Part shown: one piece after another, positions 24,104 through 35,480 of the stretch
How the letters are laid out: each line of letters begins with the position of its first letter
Position numbering within the stretch: position 1 is the first letter of the stretch
From: Anaeramoeba flamelloides
Taxonomy: Eukaryota > Metamonada > Anaeramoebidae
Length of the DNA stretch: 64,000 bases
NCBI GenBank assembly: GCA_027625915.1
Contig: JANTQA010000047.1
Span: forward strand, 12,276,001-12,340,000
Direction: 5' to 3'
Translations under genes and position numbers: made by a program
The notes under the pieces: generated by a model
Seen by the model: the letters and a program-made list of their open reading frames with translations, nothing else
What the model was told of the DNA's origin: nothing
The model's database searches: none

Positions 24104-25121
24104 AACTCAATTCCAAAAAATGGGACATAAAAAAAAATTACATTAATAAAAATATACTCCAAAATACATAATACTTAAACATTAAAATAATAAAAGACCC
24201 GAAAATATTTAATTAATACTATTTATATATTTTATAGTAAATTTAAAATTCAATTTGAAAAATAAAAAAGAAAAAATAAAAAAAGTGTGCCCCTTTTTTT
24301 TGGAACACGGTTACCAAAAAATCCATTTTTATTGAAAGAAAAATTAATAAAAACTATTAATAGATTCAGCTTGTCTTTTGATAACTAAATCTATCGTTTT
24401 AAATATAGAGTTTATTAATTTTCTTAGGTTTCCCAACTCAAAGTATTCCATACATTAGTGAAAATTTTAAAAATTCTTCTTCGTTTTTTGGTTACAATTT
24501 TTCAGCTTAGTATCCATAAATTCCCAATTGGATTTAAATTTGTGGAATTGGGGGTCAAGGGTCCAGAACATTACATCCCCTATTTAAGTAGGTTTGAGTT
24601 TTTTTTTGAAGTATGTGGACAAGCTCCATCCTTTTGGAAAATCCATTTCAATTCACCATATTCTGAATTAGCGAGTTGAATTACATTTGATTTTTTTGAT
24701 AATATCATTAATAATACATTCAGTATTCACACTTCCATTAATGATAATAAGGTCTGTTTGTAGGCAATGTGCTCTAGCACCCCATATCATGATTTTTTTT
24801 TTAAAAATTTTTTCTCGATAAAAAAAGAATCTTTTTTCTTTTTGAGAGGAAAAAAAATTTCTTTTTGAGATAAAAAAAAAAATTTTTTATTTGCGATTTT
24901 GAGATTTTCGAAAAGTTGTGAAAAAAAAAGAATCCAAAAAAAATCAAAAAAATTATTGAAAATCAAAAATCAAAAAATAATGAAAAAAAATGATAAATAA
25001 TTAACTTTAAAATTATTTACATTGATTGTTAATATCTAATGTTTCTATTTAAGAGTCAAATATCACTTTTCTTGGAATTAAATTGATTTTGAAGATGTGC
25101 CCCAATTTTTGGAATTGAGTT
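24104..25121 (-). mobile_element. Decayed Tc1 element, 1,018 bp
   Basis: Inverted ends AACTCAATTCCAAAAAATGG (left) and AACTCAATTCCAAAAATTGG (right, other strand) are flanked by TA (24102-24103 and 25122-25123). It carries the transposase relic described separately. The part that should encode the DNA-binding half is replaced by poly-A/T-rich sequence (about 24800-24990), so the element is internally deleted or degraded. Confidence 0.75.
24514..24790 (-). pseudogene. Tc1 transposase relic (DD34E catalytic half)
   Basis: Read on the minus strand, three pieces match the Tc1 catalytic core. MIWGARAHC...IINGSVNTE corresponds to the MVWG block. FQKDGACPHTSKK is the second-aspartate block (normally FQQDGAPCHT). 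GPLTPNSTNLNPIGNLW is the block normally ending NPIENLW. The spacing from the second Asp to the third catalytic position is exactly 34, as in DD34E Tc1 enzymes, but that position is Gly here. In-frame stops and shifts separate the pieces, so it is dead. The N-terminal helix-turn-helix region is not recognisable. Confidence 0.8.
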
Positions 25122-25123
25122 TA

Positions 25124-25947
25124 CAATGTGTTGATCCTCATCAATAAAAATTGATCCTTATTATTAGTAAAAAATCCAACAATTTTGGAAAAAAATCTAC
25201 ATTTTTCCATAAATTTGTAGATTGAGTCATTAATATTCAGACTCCAAAGATGAAAAATATCTTTCAAAAATTTGTGTTGGAATGTAGATTAGTAGATAAA
25301 ATTTTCGTTTTTTTTACCAAATTTAATAATTAATAAATTGATTATTTTGACTAATTATTTCTGAAATATTGAAAATATATTGATGTTACAATTAGCTTTA
25401 TAAAAGGGAAACAAAACTAAAAAGTCTTTGGGTTTTTATGTTGATTATTATTGGGTTAATCTTTGAAATAAAAAAAATCGAAAACAATAATTACTTTTGG
25501 AATGTTCTAAAGATGAATTATTAAATACTGGAATCCTATTATTTTGAGTTTCTATTTTTAGATTTGAAAAAGGAATTAAAAAAAAAATTCAAAATAACAA
25601 TTATTTAATAGTGATCATTATGATGCTGAGCAAAAAATGTAATAAAGTATTGAATAATAATATTTTTAATAGATTTTTTTTAGTTTCACAGAAACTTTTT
25701 TTCGTCATGGTGCATTAATATCATTTACACCCATTTACAATATATTTTGATTATAGACAAATCTTTGGTGGTACAATTCCTTAAAGGTAAATATTTAAAT
25801 TATACAGTCAACATTAATCATTCTAATCGGTATATTATTTATATATTCGAAATCTATTAATTTTAATTATTAGTTAAATGTTCAAATTAACAAAATAACA
25901 AACCTATTTGAAAAATTCATTGAGAAATTGATTGAAAAATGAAAAAA
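25124..25947. other. AT-rich spacer between elements
   Basis: 0.8 kb without a supported feature. Confidence 0.35.
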
Positions 25948-26536
25948 AACTCTTTTTCAAAAATTGTGACTCACCTGAAATAATAAATTGAAAAAAAAAA
26001 ATTATCCTTTAGTATTCAAGAACAATTAATGACTAAATATGATTTGTAATTCACTTTTAAGTCATTCTAAATAAATAAAAACCGAATGTATTGAAAATTA
26101 AAAAAAAAATAAAACTAAAAACTAAAAAAAAGCGAGTCACAATTTTTGAAATGAGGATTACGGATTTTTTATTACTGAACTTTCAATCAAAAAAAGTTGA
26201 ACAACAAGATTTTTTATGAATAATTTAATCCATTTTAAAAGACATTACATAGTCTCAATTTTTTTAGTGATTTTTTGTATTTTCGAAGATCTTTTTTTTA
26301 TCACATGATCTTTTACAAAAAAATAAAAAGAAAAAAGAAAAAGAAAAAAAGAAAAAGAAAAAGAAAAAGAAAAGAAAATCAAAAATTCGAAAAATCAAAA
26401 CTCAAATTTGCAAAATCAAATCTAAAATGATTCTGATTCAAAAATTTGAAAATATTTTTTAAAGAATACTGGAATAAACCCTCAAAACAGCTCCCATTAA
26501 CATTATAAAGTGAGTTAAAATTTTTGAAAAATAGTT
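25948..26536. mobile_element. Tc1/mariner-type MITE, GTGACTC family, copy 1 (589 bp)
   Basis: Ends AACTCTTTTTCAAAAATTGTG and, inverted, AACTATTTTTCAAAAATTTTA; an internal inverted copy of the GTGACTC segment lies near 26130. TA follows the right end; the left TA has mutated. A (GAAAAA)n run lies at about 26320-26375. A second copy in opposite orientation is at 32897-33526, alike over its whole length. Confidence 0.75.
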
Positions 26537-27024
26537 TATATTTTAGGTTATCATGATACTTGAGATAAATTCTAAATTTCTGAGAAAATATTTATTAATA
26601 CGAATTTTTCGGGTTTTTAAATTTAAGAAATTAGAGTTGTATTGAAAATAGATTTTATCTTTACTGGTATTTGAACAATAAATTGGAAAAAAAATTTACC
26701 TGATTTTCGAGTTTTTTCTTTGAAAAATCAAGTTTTCAAGGAAAAAGATTGCGATTTGTATTTTCTATTTATTTATTAGGTAACTTTTTTATTGTTATAT
26801 ATAGATCAAGTTAACTGAGAATACAAAATAAGAATCAGATTTCAGAATTGAAAATAGATAAACAGTTGTACTTTTATCATCCTTAAGGACTAACTTGACA
26901 ATTTACCAAGTTGTATCAGATAATTTTGATCCAAGCCCAATTAAAATTGTGAAAGAACTCAGGCTCATCAAAATATTCTCCAATTAGGATCAAAACATCA
27001 TTTTATAAGTATTTTTTTTTTTCA
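26537..27024. other. Spacer with a partial MITE end
   Basis: At about 26663-26686 there is a stretch (TACTGGTATTTGAACAATAA) matching one end of the MITE at 50336-50497. Its partner end is not seen. Nothing else recognised. Confidence 0.4.
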
Positions 27025-27193
27025 GGGACTAATCTCTATTAAATTTTTTAAGGTAAATTTAATAGAGCTTTTGAAAATTTTTTGCCAATTATTTCCATTT
27101 AAAAACCTTTTTATTTTCATATTTAACTTATTTCAAGAAAAGGAATCCTTATTTAGAAAGTGGTGAAAAAAAAATAATATAGAGATTAGTCCC
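27025..27193. mobile_element. piggyBac-type (TTAA) MITE, 169 bp
   Basis: Ends GGGACTAATCTCTATTAA and, inverted, GGGACTAATCTCTATAT. TTAA follows at the right (27194-27197); the left is TTCA, one base off. The inner motif AGGAATCCTTATTTAG is shared with other copies. Confidence 0.75.
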
Positions 27194-28589
27194 TTAATTG
27201 GAAAAATTCTACAAGAAATTTTATAGACACATCAACCCAAACACCCTTATTAAGAAAAGTGAGAATGAAAAGGAAAAATAATCACAGTATTACTGCCTAA
27301 AAAATGTCGATAATTTCAAACATTCTCAATAAACAGTACTAATTTTTGAAGATCACATACCTCACAGTTTTGGTTTCTGATGAAATGTAACAATTCAATT
27401 AACCCAATGATCATAACAATTCTAGTGGGGGATTTTCTTTCTCATTGTTTTTTTGGTTATTTTTTTTTTTTGATATATTTGAAGTTCCCAACAACCCTTT
27501 CAAAATAAATTTTTATTCTCTTTGATATATTATGAACAGAATCTCTTTTACCAAATACCCAAACATTTGATTGATTTTTCTTTGTAAAATTTTTTTTGTT
27601 TAAATCAACTCTTAAAAATTTAATTGTTTATTTCAATACAAACAAGCTGGGGTTTTTCTAGTAAAGGTTTTGTGGATATTTGATTTCAACCATCGAAATG
27701 TAAAATTAAATTAATAAAAAAGAGTTAGTTCTTTTTTTTTTTTTAATAATAAAATTTTATGTTGTTGAAAAATGGAAAAATGAACTTTCCGAAATTACGA
27801 TTTTGCTAGATTCAAATAAAATACAAAAAATTTTTCGTGGTTTTATTAATATTAAGCTAACTAGATAATAGCAAAGAATAATTCGAAAATTTTAACGATT
27901 TTTCTCAATTATGAACTCATATGTGAAAATGAAAAACCCTCTTAACTTAACTCACCAATCAAAAATAAATAATAGAAATTCCTCAGCAATGCAGAAAGGT
28001 TTTTCACTTTCACCTAAGAAGAAATTTTCTCTAAAAGATGATATTTCTTACTCTTCTTGATCATTTTGATAAAAGAGAGTAACAGACAAATTAAGTTATA
28101 AAATATCATTTTTTCCTTTTTTTGATCTTACCAAAGAACTATTTGTGAGAATTACCAACAATAAAAACAAGATAAAAAAGCACTATACTTTGAATTTCAA
28201 TTTCAAACATAATCCTTATATAAAAGAAAAAAGCAAATTTTTTTTTTCTAATATCTAATATTTATTTAAGATCCTTAATTACTTCAAAATAATAATTCTG
28301 AAAAGTGAGACTTAAAAATTGTCAGCTTAGTAACTATATATCAAATAACAGTACTACTGTTGCCAAAATAATAGGCGTAGAATAGTTTAATTCCATGTTT
28401 CAAAATAAAAAGGCTATTTTTCAATTTTATAGAAGAGCTCTACATTAAAGGTATCGAAGAAATCTACAATAAAACTAAAATTAAGATGTTATAGGTTTCT
28501 TAAAATTTTATAATCACTTGAAAAGAAAAACTATAAAATGAAGGATCAAATTAAAAAATTTTTCTCAAAAAATAGAGTAAATATTTTAA
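27194..28589. other. Intergenic, nothing recognised
   Basis: 1.4 kb of AT-rich DNA without a supported coding, RNA or repeat signal. Confidence 0.35.
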
Positions 28590-29047
28590 CTGTTGAGAGA
28601 AAAATGTTGGACACAGAAAACTAGTTGGACAGCATTTTTAATTGGGAACCTTACTGAAAATGATTTTTAATTTCAATCGTTTGTGAAATAACTAAAGAAA
28701 ATAACAATAATCTACTTATTAGAATATCCATTAATGTAATTCTACTTTTTCAAAACCCTATCTCTGATAATCTAAAGCAAGTTTAAAAAATACCATTTTT
28801 AGAATTAATAGTAAACTTTACTAGAACTTGGATTTTTGTTAAAATAGCATGATCTACTTTAGTTATCAACCATTCAAATGAGTATTCTAGACACACCACA
28901 GATTAATGAACTTTTAACACCTTTAAACCTGGGTTTATATAAAATTCACCTAGTTATCAATAGGATTTGATTTTCAATTTTACTAATGTTCCCAATTAAA
29001 AAAGGTGTCCAACCATTTTTCTGTGTCCAACATTTTTCTCTCAACAG
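28590..29047. mobile_element. PIF/Harbinger-type MITE, 458 bp
   Basis: A 31 bp terminal inverted repeat begins CTGTTGAGAGAAAAATGTTG on both strands. It is flanked by TAA on both sides (28587-28589 and 29048-29050), a TWA duplication. A subterminal motif TTAATTGGGAACCTTACTG is shared with the elements at 35.5 and 41.4 kb. Confidence 0.85.
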
Positions 29048-29149
29048 TAAGAGTAATTTTATTCATGCAAAAAAACAAAAAATTTCAAAAAAAATGAGAT
29101 CAAGTAAAAATTTTGAAAAAATTTCATATATAATTTCTTAATTTTACTG

Positions 29150-29265
29150 AAAAGAACAAGGAATTTGCTTTCAAAATTGATTTGAACTTTGGTAAAATAT
29201 TTGGTAGTAGATTGGATGTTGCCTTGGAACAAGAAGAAAAAAAAGCACGGATTAAACTATTTGTT
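29150..29265 (+). repeat. Solo end of a long-TIR repeat family
   Basis: Matches the left arm of the element at about 29,480-30,130: shared CTTTCAAAATTGATTTGAA and, about 70 bases on, AACAAGAAGAAAAAAAAGCA. A further inverted copy lies at 42,000-42,115. Confidence 0.6.
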
Positions 29266-29479
29266 TTCCAATAAATCGTTCAAATTTTTCGTTCAGCTTG
29301 CCAAAAAATGCTTAGAAAAGCATTTCATATTTCAAATTGTCTCATTCCTAAATCCAGTTTAAATTCTGAATTTCCGTTTTAGAATTGTCATCCTTGAAGA
29401 TTTATTTAATTCTTGACAGATGTGATTTTTTCGAATGTTGAATGAAAATTTTGATCTTTTTATTTTCCAATAAACAGTA

Positions 29480-30130
29480 TTCAAAATATCAAGTACTTTA
29501 CCTTCCAAAATTGATTTGAACATAGGTATCCTATTTGTTCAGGATTATATTTTGTTTCATTAAAACAAGAAGAAAAAAAAGCATAGATTTTCATTTTCAA
29601 GCACGGATTATTATGCTTTGAGCACTTATTTTTTTGATCACCGAAGTTATTTCAAATTTTGTCCTTTGTATTCGGAAACTTTCAGTCTAAACAATAATTA
29701 TGGTTTCTAAATATTATTTTTTTCTTGATTTAATTGTATAGAAAATTTGTAAAAAAAGTGTAATTTTCCGATTTTGTTTAGGGATGTTTGGAATAATTGA
29801 GCTTTTTTATTTAGGTTCTGTAGTTTTTCTGTACCTCGAAAGTGATATTTGAATTTTTCATTTTCTTGAGTGTTTCATCTTTTCAAAATGAAAATTTATT
29901 TAAAAAAAAGTTCTTAGATTTACAAAATGGAAAGTGTATCTGATTTTTTTTTCAACTTTCATTTTAACAGTTATCAAAATAATTCGTGCCCAAAGCCTTA
30001 TAATCTGTGTTTCAAAATTAAATCTGTGTTCTTTTTTTCTTTTTGTTCTAATGAATAAATTATAATTCAATACCCAGTAATATACCTATGTTTAACTCAA
30101 TTTTTGAAACTAAACTCATAGTTATTTGAT
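29480..30130. mobile_element. Non-autonomous element with ~120-130 bp inverted arms
   Basis: The left arm (about 29500-29625) and right arm (about 29985-30115) are inverted copies: CAAAATTGATTTGAACATAG against AAAATTGAGTTAAACATAGG, then the AAGAAGAAAAAAAAGC block and GCTTTGAGCAC against GCTTTGGGCAC. Exact ends and target duplication are not clear. No coding frame inside. Confidence 0.6.
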
Positions 30131-31275
30131 CTTTTTCATAAAATTTAACTTTGTTGAAAATTTTTCAAAATTTTCTCAATTTTTATTAATTTTTTGTTTT
30201 TTCTTAATTTTAATCAATAAAAGTTTGTTTTTAAAAACAACGGTTCTCTAACCATTTTTCAAAATTTTAATGTTCATTATTTTTTATACAATATAAAATA
30301 AAAAATTCGAACAAACTTTCGAAAAAACCAAAATTATTAAACAAAAAAAAAAAAAAACTATTATTGATTTGGACAACATTTAAATTTTTTTAAACACAAA
30401 GAGGTCAAGAAATACGGGTTATTGAACACACCATGGTCAAGATTTCTAAAATGTTCAATTCACTTTAATTGAAATTTAATTCAGATAAATCTATAAAGTA
30501 TTTTGAAATTTTTTATTTTCAAAAATATGAATTTTGAATAGAAAAATGGAAAATCATTTCCATGGAGAGACGCAGAAATGAACCTATGGCCTTACAATCG
30601 AATTCCCTAAAAGTATTGATAAAAGTGAAATACTGATAAATTCGGTAAAAATCGTTTAAAAATTTTTAATTTGGAATTTCCCTTTTTTGAGAACTTGTAA
30701 AATGACTTTTTAAAGTTTTTTTTCCAACCCAGACCGTATTGTCAACTAATTCTAGAGATTACTTTAAATTTTGACACGCGAAATTCTTATTCTAGCTCAC
30801 CGGTTATCAATTTTAAAAAAAGGAAAGGAATTTGAGAAAAAAGTGTTCCAAATTCTTGTTTTTAAATACTTTAACTTTTAAATAGCTGAACGGATACAAA
30901 TTTCCAAAAGGTCAGTTTTTTCGGTATTTGTACAAAAATATGTGTAAAAAACTACGTTTTTTTTGAAAAGTAGAAAAGTATTAATTGTCAAAATATCAAA
31001 CCTTGAAAGTAAATTGTAAAACAATTCTTACTTTTAGAGGTTTAGATTTCTAACTTTAAATCTGAAAAAAATAGAAAGCAAAAATGATTTTATTCTCAAA
31101 TAAAATAAAAAGAAAAACACCTTTATTCATGAAAGACCTTGGGAAATTCAGTTTTGAGTTCAAGTGAAATAAAATTTATCCAAAAAAAAAAAACATTTTT
31201 TTATTCTTTGACATAATCAGTTTAATTTTTACTTTCAAAGATAACCTTTTGTAACACGAGAATTACATTTTTTTT
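30131..31275. other. Region upstream of the two-TM gene
   Basis: AT-rich. A stretch at about 30560-30640 (CCATGGAGAGACGCAG and after) and one near 30730-30805 are less AT-biased than their surroundings, but I can assign neither. Confidence 0.35.
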
Positions 31276-31743
31276 ATGTCAAATCAAGGATTCACTTTTG
31301 GTCCCGTTTTGGAGGAGCCACAATCAGTGTTAAGTTTGCATAATCTTGATGAACCTCAGGAAATGATCATATCGAAACCTGATATCTCAACTCGAGATGT
31401 TGAAAAAGTACATAAACAACCCAAAGAGAACTTGAAACATGTAGTGCCAAATAAGCAAGTTATAACTAAGAGGAGCCAACATTTAAGCAAGCGTAGCCCC
31501 CCCAAGGAGGATCATTTTCGCACAATCTGCTCGTTTTTATGTGGCAAACCGAAGGCTGCGTTTTATGTGCCATTCTTAATGATGTTGATGTATTTTGTGG
31601 TGATTTGGATAGTCTTTCGCTATGGCAATTCAAATGCCCAGTCAACAATTCTGATAATAGGTATACCCTACTTCTTATTTGCTATATGTTTGAGTTTTTG
31701 TTTTTTCGTGAAACGTGCACGAGGGTATAAAGTTCGCCGGTGA
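31276..31743 (+). CDS. Predicted two-TM membrane protein, unknown family
   Basis: 155 residues, single open exon as read. Residues 1-92 are hydrophilic and charged (FTFGPVLEEPQSVLSLHNLD near the start; KRSQHLSKRSPPKEDHFRT before the membrane). Two hydrophobic segments follow, about 94-115 (FYVPFLMMLMYFVVIWIVF) and 121-144 (STILIIGIPYFLFAICLSFC), then a basic tail KRARGYKVRR. No signal peptide, so both ends probably face the cytosol. Base use is clearly less AT-rich than the flanks, which supports coding. The stop overlaps GTGAGT (31740), a consensus donor, so the frame may continue in a further exon that I could not find. I do not recognise the family. Confidence 0.65.
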   Translation: MSNQGFTFGPVLEEPQSVLSLHNLDEPQEMIISKPDISTRDVEKVHKQPKENLKHVVPNKQVITKRSQHLSKRSPPKEDHFRTICSFLCGKPKAAFYVPFLMMLMYFVVIWIVFRYGNSNAQSTILIIGIPYFLFAICLSFCFFVKRARGYKVRR

Positions 31744-31899
31744 GTGGTAATCGTAATCGATTTGTAGCTAATTGAGGGTAAAGCGAAACTCGGATGACTT
31801 TTACTTATAGTAGTAGTGATAGTTAGATTTCTCAAACTAATAACTCAGATTGTGGAATTGTTTAATAAACAGTTGTGCTGTCAAGTTCCCTAGAGTTCG

Positions 31900-34055
31900 G
31901 AGAGTGCCTAGGTTGTTTTTAATTCAAAAGAGTAAAGTAAAGTCTTTGATTTTACTCAGGTCTTATAAATTGAGGAAAAGTTAACTGCGGGTTTTTTTTA
32001 GGTTTTTGAAATCAAAAGAAAATTAAATAAATTTTCTGAACACATTTCTAAAAGTAAAAAAAAAAAAAACCTATAAGCAATTTTCTTGGGTTTTCTTAAA
32101 ATAAAATATGAACTTTTACTTACGTTTCTTGAGTTTTCTGTTTTATTTGTTCAGTGTTCTCGGTTTTTTGAGTTTTCTATTTATTTGTTAAGTGTTCTAG
32201 GTTTTTTTTGAGATTTTTCTATTTTATTTGTGTTAGTTCTAGGTTTTTTTTACCTTTAGAAATAAACAGAAAATTTATTAAAGTTCTAGGTTTTTATTTC
32301 TAAAGTAAAAAAAACCCAACGATAGTCTATCGATTTTAAAAATAAAGAGGAAACTCGAGAAAAGCTAAAGGAAGTTTTTTCTTGTTTTGATGTAAAAAGA
32401 AACTTAATTACTTTAATATTCTATTTATATCTTATTTTTAAAAAAATCTTAATGCCTAGGTTTTCCGGAATTTAATATAATAGAGAAAAATAAAAATTTT
32501 ACTCATTAATTTTGTATTCTTGGAGAATTAACTGCCGTTTTATTGAGGTTTTCTTCTTACTTTATAAAATCTATTTATTCTTCACAAATAAATAGAAAAC
32601 TCAAAAAAAACCAACTAGGAATATTTTCTTTTTAGATCTTATTTTTAAAAAAAATCAAATGATGCTTTTTCAGAATTCAAAAGAATGAAGTAAACTCTTT
32701 AATTTTGCGCAATCTTTACAAATTTTGTTAAAAAAAAACGAGTTCCTTTCTTCTGGTTTTATGTTTTTTCTGAGAAATCTATTGGTTTTGGATCGGTTTT
32801 TTTGAGTTTTCTATTTATTTGTCAAGTGTTCTAGGTTTTTTTTACTTTTTCTATTTTATTTGTGTTAGTTTTATAGGTTTTTTTGAGGTTTAACTAAACT
32901 ATTTTTCATAAATTTTGACTCACTTTATAATGTTAATGGGAGTTGTTTTGAGGGTTTATTCGAGTATTCTTAACAAAAAATATTTTCAAATTTTTGGATC
33001 AGAATCATTTTTTCTAATTTTTCAAATTTTAGTTTTGTTTTTGAAAACTTTTTCTTTTTTTTTTTTTTTTTTTTTTTTCTTTTTCTTTGTTTTTGAAAAA
33101 TTTTTCTTTTTTTTTCTTTTTCTTTTTTTTTCTTTTTCTTTTTCTTTTTTTTTTTTTCAAAAGATCATGTGGAAAAAAAAAAGAGATCTTCGAAAAGACA
33201 AATAATCACTAAAAAAATTGAGAATGTAATGTCTTTGAAAATGGATAAAATTATTCATAAAAAATATTGTTGTTCAACTTTTTTTGATTGAAAGTTCAGT
33301 AATAAAAAATCCGTAATCCTCATTTCAAAAATTGTGACTCACTTTTTTTTTAGTTTTTGGTTTTATTTTTTTTTAAATTTTAAAATATCAGGTTTTTATA
33401 GATTTAGAATGATTTAAAAGTGAATTACAAATCATATTTAGTCATTAATTGTTCTTGAATACTAAAGGATAATTTTTTTTTTTCAATTTATTATTTCAGG
33501 TGAGTCACAATTTTTGAAAAAGAGTTTATTTTATTTCCAAAATCTATTTATTTTCGTTGGGTTTTTTGGAGTTTTCTATTTATTTAGAAAATCAATAGAT
33601 TTTCGTTAAGTTTTTTTTACTTTAGAAATAAACCGAAAATTTTAATAAATTTTCTGTTTATTTATAAAGTAAAAAAAAACCTAGAACACTAACACAAATA
33701 AAATAGAAAAAGTAAAAAAAACCTAGAACACTTCACAAATAAAATAGAAAACTCAATAAATACTAACAATAGATTTCTATGATTTAAAAGGGTGGAGAAA
33801 AATCCTTGATTTTAGACAATTCTTTTAAATTTTGTAAAATTCAATGGTTGTTTCTTTTTAATTTTATGTTTTCTCTGAAAAATATATTGTTTTTTCAATA
33901 GATTTTTCAGGTTTTCTATTTATTTGTGAAGTTCTCTAGGTTTTTTTTACTTTTTGAAATCAATAGAAAATTTTAATAAATTTTTGGTTTATTTCGAAAA
34001 GTAAAAAAAACCTAACAAAAATCTATTGATTTTGTAAATAAATAGATCAATCAAA
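31900..34055. repeat. Palindromic modular array P3 (~1.5 kb, split by a MITE)
   Basis: The largest array in the window: repeats of GTTTTCTATTTATTTGTGAA-type modules in both orientations, TTTACTTTAGAAATAAAC hairpins and AAAAGAATGAAG/AAGAATTGAG hairpins. The MITE at 32897-33526 interrupts it. The sequence on both sides joins across a TA inside a GAGGTTTTCTATTTTATTT module, showing that the MITE is younger than the array. Confidence 0.8.
32897..33526. mobile_element. Tc1/mariner-type MITE, GTGACTC family, copy 2 (630 bp)
   Basis: Reverse-oriented copy of 25948-26536. Ends AACTATTTTTCATAAATTTT and, inverted, AACTCTTTTTCAAAAATTGT, flanked by TA on both sides (32895-32896, 33527-33528). A long poly-T/CTTTTT tract at 33045-33160 is the complement of the GAAAAA run in copy 1. 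Confidence 0.85.
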
Positions 34056-35480
34056 ATTTTATAAATTTATAATAGAGGTATTCTTATGTTTTGAATAAAA
34101 ATAAAACACAAGATTGCTCTAAAAAAATCAAAAAAATTGGGTATAATTGATGATTTGTACGATGTTATATGGAGCTGTCCAACATTTGAAAATAATCATA
34201 AAATCTGGGTCTCTAAATTAAAAATAACTAAATATTTCTAATTTATTAATAATCAATAAGTATTTTAGTTAATATTTAAAAAATAAATTGATCATATTTT
34301 TTATCTTAGTGGATAATATGTCCTTCCGATCTAAAAAAAAACACTAAAAATGGAAAACTGATCAAATAACTTCCATTAAAAAAATTAAAAAAACAAAATG
34401 AAAAAATAAAAATAAATAAAGTTTACATTTAACTTTTTCTTGAAAACATTTTTTGCCAAAAGCATTGAATTTACACTTGAAATTAGGTATACTTTTATAT
34501 ATACAGTATCTTGTTTTAACTCATTTACTAAAACAAATTCTAAATTATGGGAATTTGATTTTCGCAAAAGGGACTAATTTGGTCTTCAAATGTTTTTTTT
34601 TATTTTTAAATGATAAAATTAAAAAAAAAGTCTATTTAAAATAATAAACTCTCTGGAAAACCATTCTAATTTAATATATTAACTTATTCTTTGATTTCAA
34701 AATTTTCCCAACCCCAATTTTTCAAAAAAAAAAATAAAAAAAGTGCATATCAATTTCAAAAATTATTTTCGATATTCAAAAATTGAGAGTGTTTTTATTC
34801 TAAAAAAAAATTATTCCCGTATTTAATTGAAGTAAGTTCTAAACTAGATTTTGAAAAATATTAATCAGAAAAAAATAGTACTTAAAATTATTAAGGGTAT
34901 ATAAGAAATTTTTGAAAGTTTAAAACAATTCCTAAATAAAAAAAATAGTAATATGGGTAGTGCATGAAAGTGTTGTAGGTGTTGTAGAGTGTATTTCTTT
35001 ACGAGAATTTAAAAAAATAGAGAAAAATTATGGATTTTAAATAATTCTTTTAAATTTTGGAATCTCTACCTTCTCTATAGACAAAGAATAATGATCACCA
35101 AGGAATTTTTTTTTTCTATTTCAGTTTTATTAGATGAATTACAACATTTTCAAAACTTTTAGTTATTTTGTAAAAAAGTATAATCTCCAAGTTGAATTAA
35201 ACTAAAAATCATCCAGTTTATTTGGAATTTTTAACCCGAAAGAACACCCTTTTTTTCTTGATTAGAGACTTTTAAAATGGATGATTATACTAATAACTAT
35301 CAATACAATTACCCCATGAATTTGAAGTTCTATAATTTTGATTATATTGTGTATAAACTTTATTATTAAAAGATGAAAGGTTAACATAAAGTTTTTTCTA
35401 ACTTTTATTTTTCAATTTTATTTTTTTCACACCAGTGAATTGTCAACTACTTTTATCATATTTTTTTAAAAATAATCTTA
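34056..35480. other. Intergenic, AT-rich
   Basis: A degenerate single hairpin module (AATAGAGAAAAATTATGG ... AATTCTTTTAAATTTTGG) lies at about 35010-35060. Otherwise nothing supported. Confidence 0.4.

Larger units (their letters stand above)
23995..25160. repeat. Dispersed repeat (TTAAGGGATTAGC family) split by a Tc1 element
   Basis: The left part (23995-24103) matches 53813-53930 in the same order, starting TTAAGGGATTAGC. The match resumes for a short distance (about 30 bases, GTTGATC...) to the right of the Tc1 element. The 53.8 kb copy lacks the insertion and so serves as the empty site. Confidence 0.6.

Noticed and set aside
24458-24679. Plus-strand 73-codon frame
   Set aside because: It is the antisense shadow of the Tc1 transposase relic.
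31900-34055. Telomere-derived repeat, because of CCTAAC/GTTAGG words
   Set aside because: The words are single joints between modules and never form a tandem.
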